DNA of 64,000 nt from Mytilinidion resinicola (taxonomy: Eukaryota; Ascomycota; Dothideomycetes; Mytilinidiales; Mytilinidiaceae), in assembly GCF_010093595.1 (NCBI RefSeq), contig NW_022985456.1:332104-396103 (forward strand). The letters are read 5' to 3'. Made by a program: the position numbers and the translations under genes. The first letter of the stretch is position 1, and each line of letters starts with the position of its first letter. The notes under the pieces were generated by a model. That model searched no databases, had not been told where the DNA came from, and saw only the letters and a program-made list of their open reading frames with translations. Positions 20,770 through 30,654 of this stretch are shown here, piece after piece.

Positions 20770-22416
20770 AGTGAGATAGAGACAGTCAATAACGCGTGTA
20801 AACGGCAGGATCCGCGCTTCGTGTTCGCGAACAAGGTCAGACTCCTGAATTCCAGGGTGGCGGCTAAGCCCTCCAGAGATTCAGGGCTAGCAAAGCACCC
20901 AGCTGCCCGTTGCGTCTGTCATGATGAAGCCAAGCATCCGTACAAAGCTAATTGCGTGCCGTCTGCCGTCCAGTAGTGGCAAGCAAGGCACGCGCGAGAT
21001 GGTCGAGTGCGTCATCGTGGGGAGTGGGGAATGGTGAGGATGAAACAAGGGCTTGTTCTAGTGGAGCCTTGTTGGCAGTTGCGGCATAAACACCATGTTT
21101 TCACGAAGCATAAACACCGCCAACCCATCCCCAGGCCTATCCCGAATCCCGCCGTCTTCCAAACAGCATTGTTGTGATAACAACGCGTCTTCGTCTTACC
21201 CCGACCGCGTCAAAAATCAAATTGACCACAAAGCGTGATTCCAAATCCCGTACCTGCATGAAAGCCCATTACCTCGAAATAGGCTAGGTTATCTATAACC
21301 GGTTGGAGCGATCGGATCCGCCATCACGAGTAAGCACCAGGGGTGGGCCTGGATTTGAGGTCTAAAACGAGGGTTGTCTTCCGAACCACATGTCTGACTG
21401 GCGGCAAAACAGAGAACTCAGCTGAGACCAGCTTGGGGTTGCACGTGCGTGAGGTCGAGAGGACCTGGAGGGGTGCTTTAGGGTGACCAACAGCTGAGGG
21501 CTAAGTGGGCATTAGGAGGGGCAGTGAAATTCGTCAGTGATTGTTGACTCTTCAGAAGTTCATGGGAAAGATAAGGTTCTCGGGAAGGGTTCGTAGGCTT
21601 ACGCACAATCGATTATAAAGTAGTCAGGCATAAGGCTCAATCACAATAGTCTTATAGTTCAACTCAATATTATGATAGGGAGCAAATCCTGCGTTGATAT
21701 ATATGCTATAGCTCTAACAGCCGTTAATTTTTTTTCCCATCCTTTATCACCGCCTACACTGCTCATCCCCTCACTCGTCCAAGGCAACCCGGGACCCAAC
21801 GGCTCCAAGCACTCTACCAAACACCCAGATTTTGTACAGGTGAATATCGCCGCTATTCTTCGTGGGCGTGCGTCTGACGTTTCTAGTCAAGAAGAGAAGA
21901 GAAGGGCCCAAAACACCCAGCACACAATCGCAAAAGACTAATTCCGAAGACAAGAAGAAAAGTGGTCTGATGTAGAGGTCCAATCCAATCGAGTTGCCAC
22001 CAAAACGTGCCATGCCATGCAATTCCTTTTGTATGTGTACTGCGGCGCCGCGGCCTTCGAATGTGTTTCTGTTCCAGGGAGAAATGAAAATGTTCGAACC
22101 AAACCATCCGTTGCTCTCGATGCGAAACACAGGAAAATGCAAGCCGCTCAAATGCAAAATAAAAGAGAAAAGCACGCAAAGCGCGAACGTGCCAAAGGAA
22201 AAGAACAAAAAACAAAAATTCCCGAAGTCACACTAAACTCATCACGAATGGAGAGTTCGTCCATGGAATGCCGCTGTGAAAGGGAAAAAAGTCCCTAAGG
22301 AAAACCTTTTTGCCCACCCTTCACTTTCCCAAGGCGTTTCTTTTTCGTGGCCGGCAATGGTCGCTGGACACATATACCAACATACTCTTGATGCATCGGA
22401 ACATCGTAGCCGAAAT
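20770..22416. other. Intergenic, quinoprotein promoter and 3' region of the Byr4-like gene
   Basis: No frame with recognisable content is seen. Open frames at about 21770-22300 on both strands overlap each other, are rich in Phe on one strand and Lys/Arg on the other, and are best read as AT-biased untranslated sequence. Confidence 0.5.
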
Positions 22417-25400
22417 CTACATGACCGTCATTAATTTTATTTGCGTGGCTAAGTCGTTCTCGGTCTGGAACATTTTGCTGAATGGTGGTTCTTTCGGACT
22501 CGTGCCGGGGCTTAAATGAAGCCCTTCCGCCTCTCGAAGCGCGTCTTTGACCTTGCGCATTAGTGTGTGCACATATGGAACAATGTGCCGCAAGGTTGCC
22601 GTATCGAAAGGCACCTTCTTCGTCGGTGGAACCGGCTGCAGTTTTGGATTTGGTTCGTGAACGCTCTTCCGCTTTTGCAAGGCTTCAATCACAGATCGCG
22701 CCTTTGCTTCTGAGTCCTTTCGTGGCCGGGTAGTGGGCAGCTTGAACGCTGGAGGCGTTGATTGGCTGTGGTTGAACTCAACGTGATTTTCGTTGGTAGT
22801 CGGTAAAGGCGATGATCTTGGACCACCGAAAATGTCATGGTTAGGTGGGAGGATTGACTTTCGTCGTGGGCGCGTATTGTGAGGAATGTGGGGGGTGGCA
22901 TCTTCTTTCGCTGATAGGCTGGCCTTGCGTCGACCTCGTCCGTTACTGGGACTAGGCCCTGACACGTCATCAAACGCATCCAGGTCAAACCCAGGAGACG
23001 ACGGCGGCGAGAGTCCTGGAGGGGCCTGGGCTTCTTCTGCTTCCTGGTCGGCCAGTTCAATCATTGCATCCACCTCTTCCCACATGCTGGCATTTGGTCC
23101 CTCCACCACTCCCAGCATGAGTGCGCGGCCACGTTTCTCTTTTAGCTCTTCGATCAGCAGGCCCCATTCTCTCAGTAGTCCGATGTTGGCAAGCACGTTG
23201 CTCTGTTGTTCCTGGATCGTCTTCGGAACAATCATCGACATGCTGCTGTCAATCCGGGGCGCATTTCCGTTGGCTCGACCTGAGGGAGAATCGCTGATGT
23301 CAGTGAACTCGAAATCATCATTCCAGTCTTCAGTGACGCCCTTGCTTCCAACACCCCATGTTCCAAACTTGTTGGTGACAACTGTACTACGCTTGCCAGC
23401 GACATCTGGAACAACTGGCACACTCTGGCTGCGGGCATGCAAGGCACTTGGTGCCCGACGTCCAACCGACCTGCTGCCTCGACCATCGGTGCCTTTCTTC
23501 CCATGCACTGTTTTGGGACGTGGCGGTGTACGATTGCCCGGGCTTTTATCAGTGGGTTGCTGCTCTGACCAATCGAATATCGTGCTCCTTGATTCTCGCT
23601 CCGCATGGTCGAAGTGCAGATGCTGTGGTGTTGCGAAGGTTGGGCTTGATGCAGTATCCAATAGGCCGGGGTTGCTGTGTCTGAAAGATAAAGGTAGGGC
23701 GGTGTGAGTGGCCGGCATCCGATCAAGATCGTCGTCCCACCCATCGCTTGCCTCGTCGTCTTCATCGAATGACCATCTATTGTCTTCTTCCTCAGCGCCG
23801 TTGTCCCACTCCAGAGTACCCAAGCTAAGTGGTTTCGGCATATCCGGGGGAGAGGATTGAATGAGAGAAGGAAATAGTGGGTTCCCATTCATGCGCGCGG
23901 TCGTCGGTGACTCATTCTCCATCCTGTCTGCTATGATTGTTCGCACCGGCGTGGACACGCTTTCGTCTTCCTCGGTGATGCTTTGATTACCTGTAATGCT
24001 GGACACGGTCTGGTCGTGGAAGGTTCCCTTTGGTAGCAAGTCTCGTAGGGCTGTGACTTTGCTTTTGGAGATCTGTGGCGGTGATTCGTCAAAGATAGTC
24101 TCTATGCGGGGCCCACGTGCCCCCGACGTGCTCTGGGTAGCGCCGGTGGTAGTAGTGCGCAGTGAGTCGAAAACCGTGTCGCTCTGGAAGTCCGTTTCGT
24201 CTTCATCACCAGATCCCGTTCCACGGGCCTCGTTGTCCGACCCAATTAAGGTCGAGGCTTGCTCGGAGGGAGCCACCGAATTGCGTGATGGCCGGGCACC
24301 GCCTTGTACCAAGGTCGGCGACCGAGGGACGTGACCTGACGCTCGACGTGAGCTGTGTAGCTCTCCAGAGACCGAGGGGCTATTCTGTAGCGGGGTGCCA
24401 TTGGAACGAGGCAGTGGTGGTAGAGGCGATGAGTCGAAATGTTGTCCACTATAGTTCGAGTCGTCGCCGTGCGAAGTGTATATTTCCCGACGAAGAAGAG
24501 GGTCGGAGATGTCTCGTCGTTTTGATGGCCGGTCCAATTGCCCGTGGGACGTGACGCTCTGCCTGCTGCCCATGGTGTTGAGTGGGGCTGAGACTACTCG
24601 CTTGCTCGACTTTCTTGTTAGTTTAGCACCTGGGGTCTTGAGTGGCTGTTGCTTTCTTGAGAGCAAGTCGCTAATCGAGAAAGATCGCCGCGGACGGCCC
24701 TCCTGTGCGGCTTCCTCGGCCATGGTGTGCTTGGAAGACTTCTCTGGCTGTGCTTCATTCCCGGCGACAAACGTGGTAATGTCGGTCGGCGTTCCGGGTC
24801 TACTCACAATATACACGCTTTCACCGTCCTGGCTGGAAGAGTCGTCAACTTCTATAGAGCATGCTGAGACCGACTTGGCTAGTAGTAGGGTTGGTCTGTG
24901 CGTGTCATCTGGGAAAATGCGCTTGATGGCCTTGGGAGTGCCAGACGGGGTCCGCTTTTTGGAAAGCGTCTTCTCTTTTGATACCTTTGCACTAAAGAAC
25001 TGTGTGTACTGCACTCCATAGTCTGGCAAAGAGGTGTGTTGGGGCTCGTCAGAAGAGGAGTCGTCCTCGATCGGCAGTTCTGTCAAGCTGGAGCGGCGTA
25101 GGAGGGTTGCGGACCGTTGATGGCTCGTGGCTGGGCGGCGAAGGGCGGGCATGCGAGAGCCGGAGGACTGCGAAGGAGCGTCGCGAGCGACTCGCACAGA
25201 TGAGGAACGTTTGACGAGCTTGTTCGGAGGCAAGGGGGAGGGCGAGCGTTTGCTGACCATGGGCGCGGTGGAACCATCGTGGGAGAAGGCCATGGAGCCG
25301 TTCGAGGCTGAAACCGACGGTGACATCGGGCCTGGACTCGAGTTGCGGCTCGAGGCCTGCGAGGTGGAGATGGTGGAAAGGCGCTTCTTGAGCCAGCTCG

Positions 25401-25662
25401 GGCGGGAGCGAAGGGTCGCGGTGGGATCGAAGTCGTTCAGGTCGTGATCGCCCGAGGGGGCATGGCCATCATTCGTAGCATCGTGGAACTGGGCGACGGC
25501 ATCGCCGCTCGTCATCCTCCTGGCAAGCTTGCGCTGTGTCAAGCGCCCATCGTGACTGCGGCGCGTTGCTATGCGAGACGAGCCCGCGGTGGTGACAGGC
25601 AAGGGCGAGCTGAAGGAGAAGGCGGTGTTGGTCGCCGTGGTGGTGTGGCTGGCGGAAGGCAT
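22417..25662 (-). CDS. Byr4/Bfa1-like septation (SIN/MEN) regulator
   Basis: A very long intronless frame of 1081 residues from the first ATG. The N-terminal two thirds are Ser/Pro/Arg-rich and probably disordered. Acidic Trp motifs WDDDLDR and EDWNDDFEF recall the W-D-x-D-F elements of Byr4. They are followed by a helical block (IVPKTIQEQQSNVLANIGLL, LLIEELKEKRGRALMLG, WEEVDAMIELADQE) and a C-terminal helix (LRHIVPYVHTLMRKVKDAL). In yeasts Byr4/Bfa1 is the scaffold half of the two-component GAP, with Cdc16/Bub2, that restrains the septation GTPase Spg1/Tem1 at the spindle pole body. The assignment rests on these motifs and the overall layout. An alternative start exists: ATG at 26010, an 18-bp exon, and a 204-bp intron joining in frame at 25788, adding about 44 residues. 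Confidence 0.65.
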   Translation of the reverse strand: MPSASHTTTATNTAFSFSSPLPVTTAGSSRIATRRSHDGRLTQRKLARRMTSGDAVAQFHDATNDGHAPSGDHDLNDFDPTATLRSRPSWLKKRLSTISTSQASSRNSSPGPMSPSVSASNGSMAFSHDGSTAPMVSKRSPSPLPPNKLVKRSSSVRVARDAPSQSSGSRMPALRRPATSHQRSATLLRRSSLTELPIEDDSSSDEPQHTSLPDYGVQYTQFFSAKVSKEKTLSKKRTPSGTPKAIKRIFPDDTHRPTLLLAKSVSACSIEVDDSSSQDGESVYIVSRPGTPTDITTFVAGNEAQPEKSSKHTMAEEAAQEGRPRRSFSISDLLSRKQQPLKTPGAKLTRKSSKRVVSAPLNTMGSRQSVTSHGQLDRPSKRRDISDPLLRREIYTSHGDDSNYSGQHFDSSPLPPLPRSNGTPLQNSPSVSGELHSSRRASGHVPRSPTLVQGGARPSRNSVAPSEQASTLIGSDNEARGTGSGDEDETDFQSDTVFDSLRTTTTGATQSTSGARGPRIETIFDESPPQISKSKVTALRDLLPKGTFHDQTVSSITGNQSITEEDESVSTPVRTIIADRMENESPTTARMNGNPLFPSLIQSSPPDMPKPLSLGTLEWDNGAEEEDNRWSFDEDDEASDGWDDDLDRMPATHTALPLSFRHSNPGLLDTASSPTFATPQHLHFDHAERESRSTIFDWSEQQPTDKSPGNRTPPRPKTVHGKKGTDGRGSRSVGRRAPSALHARSQSVPVVPDVAGKRSTVVTNKFGTWGVGSKGVTEDWNDDFEFTDISDSPSGRANGNAPRIDSSMSMIVPKTIQEQQSNVLANIGLLREWGLLIEELKEKRGRALMLGVVEGPNASMWEEVDAMIELADQEAEEAQAPPGLSPPSSPGFDLDAFDDVSGPSPSNGRGRRKASLSAKEDATPHIPHNTRPRRKSILPPNHDIFGGPRSSPLPTTNENHVEFNHSQSTPPAFKLPTTRPRKDSEAKARSVIEALQKRKSVHEPNPKLQPVPPTKKVPFDTATLRHIVPYVHTLMRKVKDALREAEGLHLSPGTSPKEPPFSKMFQTENDLATQIKLMTVM

Positions 25663-27728
25663 TGGGCGGACGTCCAGCACCTGGGCCGGGTTTGTCTTCC
25701 TCTTGTTTGAAGCGTCGTAGGGAGGGTCGAGTCGGCCGAAAGCGAGTCCCACGGCGGAAGCACCAACTGCCACTGTCGTTGCACAGAGCTATCACAGGAC
25801 GGTCAGCGCTCAGCGGGCGGTGGGACTCGGATGCGAGTGCACGGGAATGGGGCAAGGAGAGGGCGAGAGGGCACCGCGGGCTGCAGACGCCAGATGCCAG
25901 ATGCAGGTGCGGCGTGAAGCATCCACGACAGCACAGCACGCAGCGTGCAGGAAACATGGAGCCGGGCAGCGAGGTGGGGACTTGGGGCTTACCGTGGGAA
26001 CCGTTTTCATTCTCGCTGGAGACCCAGCCGCCGCGACCTGCAAGGCACAATCGAGGAGAGACTCGTGACGACGCGGTGCGTGGTCGTGGGCATTATGGCA
26101 TCGTCAGGGAGGTGGTGAGGGTTGGCGGGCGGGCAGAGAGGAGAGGGCACCAGGCACGCAGTCACACTTCGCCGGAGTGAGGGCCGGAGAGGCGTAGGGG
26201 TCGACGAGGTCAGGATGCAGCGGGCGATTGGGAGTGGAGAGCAGAGCAAGGTGCGGTCGCGATGGCCGGCCTGCCCCAGATGGTGAACTGCCAGACGAGC
26301 GAACGACGCCGCGAGAGGCCGCTAAGCAGCCAGGGCCCCAGCGGTGGACGAGCTTGGCGGGAGGCGGCGCGCTGGAATGCTCCGTCAACACTCGCATCCT
26401 CGCAGCATGTTACCACTGTCTCGCCGGGCCTGCGCTGGAGCGTCATGTCGCAGCGGGGCCTGTGGTGTGCGGCCCTTGTGCGAAGTACACACCGGCAGGT
26501 ATACGACAGCAGCGTCACACGCCTCGCCTTCACGACATCACAATGGCGCCAAACACGGACATTCACCAGCAGCAGCCCTCCGCAGCCCTCGCCAGCAGCA
26601 ACGAGCACGCGAGCAGCTCCCGGCTCGAGGATCGGCTCCCGCATCCGCACCAGCATTGCTGCCCCTCCTGTGGTGAACTCGGGGCGCTGAGACGTGATTT
26701 CGCCGCGGATCTGTGTATATGTCAGTAGGCAATCCGGCCCACACCGGCGCGACGTCAGGGCGGGCGAATGTTCGCATCGCCAAACACATTGGCCAGCCCG
26801 TCAGACGGGCAGCGTGCCTGTCCCTGCTGGCTCTGGGGCGGCAGAGTGCTGAGCCGCGGTCGGCAGCCCCAAAGCGCGCGAGGTGAGGAGACGCTCTGTC
26901 AAATGGCAGCGGCCAGGCGCCCGTTGCTTTGGGGCATCGCACACGCCCAGGAGCCCGGCGTGCTCTCGACGAGAGGCGTCACTCTCGCGGCGGACGGCCG
27001 TCGGGCTGAGGTCAATTCAACACCACGCTGCCAATGGCCGGGGGAGGAGGCCCTCCTCGTCGCCCTGGCGGCATCCATCCTGGCGCGCAGCTCCGCCGGC
27101 GCGTCTAGCACGCCTCTGGGGCGTCTTGGGGCAAACCGCACCGGGGTGCCAGGCTCATCGGAACGGCAGAGGCAGAGTGGGCTAGATGCGGCGCGGCGGG
27201 CGTGTATCAAACCGCACGCTTCCCTGATTCCTGGCCAGCGTCCGGTCGGTGTCTCCACGCCTGCTGGGGGCGCTGTTTCGAGGCCGGGGGCGCTGCGGAT
27301 GTCGTAGACACTGTCGATATCAGTGCTGGCGCGGTCGAGGAGGCAGCACAGAAGAGAGCATCGGCGCTGCAGCGAGCGTCGTCCTGCTGGCACATCCTTG
27401 CTGTGCATCGTCCTCGGCTGGGAGATGCACGATGGCCTGGTGGAGATGGCCGGCATGGCGCGTTTGGCCCGCAGATTGCTCAGCCTGCTGCTGCTGGGCG
27501 CGGGTTGATGTGCACCGGCCTGCACAACGCGTCGGCGAGAGGGGATCGGAGGGACGGGAGGGACGGCTATGATGAAGGAAGCAGAACCTGGCAGCGTTTG
27601 AGCAGCCACTTCGATACCCGCGTGATTGGCCCAGCGCGGCGCTTCTTCAGCCCTTCTGGAAGCTTGGAGCCGGCCATCTTCTGCGCACGAGACGCCCTCA
27701 CAGCTCGCGGAGCACACACTGCGTGACT

Positions 27729-27993
27729 GGGTACGTACCGGTACATACAGACGAGATTTGCCCTCCACCGCAGCTGGCAGGACGTCCCTCACTGGCGGGC
27801 GGCGCGCGCCGGAGAGTGGTGGCGTGCTCCAAGCCAGCGTGCTCCAAGCCAGCGTGCTCCCAGCCAGCGCTACGGAGCGGACTCCTCGTGAATAGTTCAG
27901 CGGAGGTGGCGATCATCCCCACCCTTGCCGCTTCGCCAAATCCAAAATTATCCACGGCTGCCAGTGCCCAGCCTTAGGTACGCGACCGTACCT
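27729..27993. promoter_or_regulatory. GTAC-palindrome-bearing promoter of GCN20
   Basis: Two palindromic clusters flank the 15-bp repeat: gggtacgtaccggtac near 27729 and ggtacg-cgac-cgtacc near 27977. They lie about 290 and 45 bp upstream of the ATG. Such paired symmetric sites could bind a dimeric factor or be incidental. I recognise no known factor site with certainty. Confidence 0.3.
27824..27868. repeat. 15-bp tandem repeat, three copies
   Basis: The unit gtgctccaagccagc is present three times head-to-tail, with one mismatch in the third copy. It lies about 160-200 bp upstream of the GCN20 start codon. Confidence 0.9.
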
Positions 27994-28027
27994 CCTAGCA
28001 CGACCAGACACCACGCACCTGCACATC

Positions 28028-30530
28028 ATGGAGGCTGAAATCAGGGCCCAAATCCCTAACATCGACCCCATCCTGTCAGACTATTCCGTCGGCTATCTGA
28101 CCCATGCCTCCAACTCCTTCCTCTCTGATGCCGACCCCAACGCGCCCTCGCCACTAGCTGAGGCCGCCTCCACCATTTCCGCCATCCTACTGTCCGCATC
28201 CGGCGATCTGTCCAAGGAGAATGAAGTGACCATCCAGGGCCTGGTGGACAAGTTCGTCTCGCGCCTAAGTGCCACCAATGGCGCCAACGGCGAGAAGAGG
28301 CAGATGGCCCCCTCGGCGAAGAGGCTTGACCAGGCCATCCACGTGGGCTCCTCGCGCAACATCTCCTCCACGCTGGGCCTGACCGGCGGCGGCGTGGACC
28401 TCGAGTCTGCCAATGCCAAAAAGGTCGAGTCGAGGGTCGACCGCAAGAAGCTGGAGAAGGCCGAGCGGAAGATCCGCGCCAAGCAGGACAAGAAGGAGAT
28501 GAAAAATGTCGAATATGAGGCATCCCGCCTGCTCAACGTCCCCGACGAGACCCAGTCCTACGAGGAGTTCTTCATGCTGGTCAACCCGCTGCAACTCGGC
28601 GCTGACTCCCAGACCAAGAGCAAGGACGTGAAGATTGACGGCATCGACCTCTCGATTGGTGGTCTGCGAATTTTGAATGACACCAACCTCACTCTGGCGT
28701 ATGGCCGTAGATACGGTCTCGTAGGTCAGAACGGTATTGGTAAATCTACACTGCTTCGAGCTCTCAGCCGAAGAGAAGTCGCCATTCCCACTCACATATC
28801 AATTCTGCACGTTGAACAGGAGGTTGGTGCTAATCGCTCACGTCATGCTCACTCCATACTAACATGATTCCAGATCACTGGTGATGACACCCCAGCTTTG
28901 CAAGCGGTCCTCGATGCCGATGTCTGGCGCAAGCATTTGCTTAAGGAGCAGGACGTAAGCCTTCTCTATCCGTTTTGAGACGTATCTAACAAATATAGAA
29001 AATCACAAGAGAGCTTTCTGAGCTTGAAGCGGAAAGAGCCACGATTGCCGACACGGCTGTGGAAGCTTCAAAGCTGGACCATCAACGAGAGGGTCTTGAT
29101 ATCACTCTTAGTGATATCCACTCCAAGCTCTCTGAGATGGAGTCTGACAAGGCAGAGCCCCGTGCAGCAAGTATCCTGGCTGGTCTGGGTTTCTCACCGG
29201 AGAGGCAGCAATTCGCGACAAAGACCTTCTCGGGTGGTTGGAGAATGAGACTGGCATTAGCCAGAGCCCTTTTCTGCGAGCCCGATCTACTGTTGCTTGA
29301 CGGTAAATTTTCCCTACCCGGTCCTTGAGAAAGTCACTAATAGACACCAGAACCGTCCAACATGTTGGACGTCCCCTCTATCACTTTCTTGTCCAACTAC
29401 CTGCAAACTTACCCCAGCACTGTTCTTGTAGTATCTCACGACCGAGCGTTCTTGAACGAAGTTGCAACTGATATTATTCATCAACACTCTGAGCGACTAG
29501 ATTACTACAAGGGCGCTAACTTTGGTACGCTACCACCCATACCAATATTTCTCAATACTAACATTATCAGACATGTTTTATGCTACCAAGGAGGAACGTC
29601 GTAAGACGGCCGTGCGAGAATATGAGAACCAAATGGCTCAGCGTGCCCATCTTCAAGGTATGTGCCAGTAGCGAAATTGATGAAATCTGCTGACCTTGCC
29701 TTTACCTAGCTTTCATCGACAAGTTCCGTTACAATGCTGCTAAGTCGTCAGAAGCCCAATCGAGGATCAAGAAGCTGGAGAAGATGCCGGTATTGGATAA
29801 GCCAGAGAGCGAGTACACAGTGCACTTCAAATTCCCCGAAGTCGAGAAGCTGTCCCCGCCTATCATTCAGATGAGTGGTGTGACGTTTGGATACACTCCT
29901 GGGAATGTTCTGCTTAAGAATGTCGATCTCGACGTTCAACTTGACTCGCGTATTGGGATAGTAGGACCCAACGGTGCAGGTAAGACGACGGCGCTGAAGC
30001 TCCTTATCGGCGCTCTGCAGCCCACCACGGGCTTGATCTCGCAGAACCCCCGCCTCAGACTTGGCTTCTTCGCGCAGCATCACGTCGACGCGCTCGACCT
30101 GAATGCAAGCGCGGTCGGGTTCATGGCGGCCAAATTCCCGGGCAAGTCGGACGAAGAGTACCGGCGACATCTGGGCGCGTTCGGCATCACGGGCATGACG
30201 GGGCTGCAGAAGATGGAGCTGTTGTCCGGAGGACAGAAGTCACGTGTGGCCTTTGCCTGTCTTTCACTGACGAACCCGCACATCCTCGTGCTGGACGAGC
30301 CGTCGAATCACCTGGACATCGAGGCGATGGATGCCTTGTCGGAGGCGCTGAATGCCTTCCAAGGCGGTGTGCTGATGGTCAGTCACGACGTGACCATGTT
30401 GCAGAACGTGTGTACCAGTTTGTGGGTATGTGACCACGGGACGATCGAGCACTTCGACGGCACCGTCAAGGACTACAAGCGCCGCATCACGGCGCAGGCG
30501 AACGAGGCGGGCGTGGTGACGGCGCATTGA
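28028..30530 (+). CDS. GCN20: Gcn20, ABCF-family activator of the Gcn2 kinase
   Basis: Six exons (28028-28822, 28874-28954, 28999-29302, 29351-29524, 29571-29657, 29710-30530) give 753 residues, matching yeast Gcn20 length. It is a soluble twin-ABC ATPase without membrane segments. An N-terminal region (1-200), which in yeast binds Gcn1, precedes ABC1 with GLVGQNGIGKST at about 230-241, signature FSGGWRMRLALARAL and Walker B LLLLDEPSNMLD. ABC2 has GIVGPNGAGKTT, signature LLSGGQKSRVAFA and Walker B ILVLDEPSNHLD. The conserved linker KFRYNAAKSSEAQSRIKKLE sits between them. With Gcn1 it conveys uncharged-tRNA status to Gcn2, which phosphorylates eIF2-alpha. All five introns are 44-52 bp and keep frame. 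Confidence 0.95.
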
Positions 30531-30654
30531 GCGCGCGTAGAAAATAAGTAGCAGAGTATGCCAGAGAGTGTAGCTACCGTGATTCGCCCAGCATACGAGT
30601 GGATGGCCGTTCGTGATACGCTCGGTATGCGAGTGGATGTGATATCGGGCGGCA

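Larger units (their letters stand above)
26011..28027. other. GC-rich divergent intergenic region, Byr4-like gene / GCN20
   Basis: About 2 kb of strongly GC-rich DNA separates two divergent genes. Long overlapping frames occur on both strands (up to 297 codons at 26899-27792 minus), but their Arg/Ala/Ser/Pro-rich content, mutual overlap and lack of domains point to composition rather than coding. It probably holds long leaders and promoters. Repeats near the GCN20 end are listed separately. Confidence 0.5.

Noticed and set aside
21771..22215. 145- and 110-codon minus-strand frames with hydrophobic content
   Set aside because: Phe/Leu-rich because the opposite strand is A/G-rich. They overlap in two frames and lie in the likely 3' region of the Byr4-like gene.
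22886..23707. 273-codon plus-strand frame
   Set aside because: Antisense shadow inside the Byr4-like coding region.
26899..27792. 297-codon minus-strand frame
   Set aside because: Arg/Ala/Ser/Pro-rich with no domain, overlaps other long frames on both strands in very GC-rich DNA, and its start codon is weak. Best explained by base composition.
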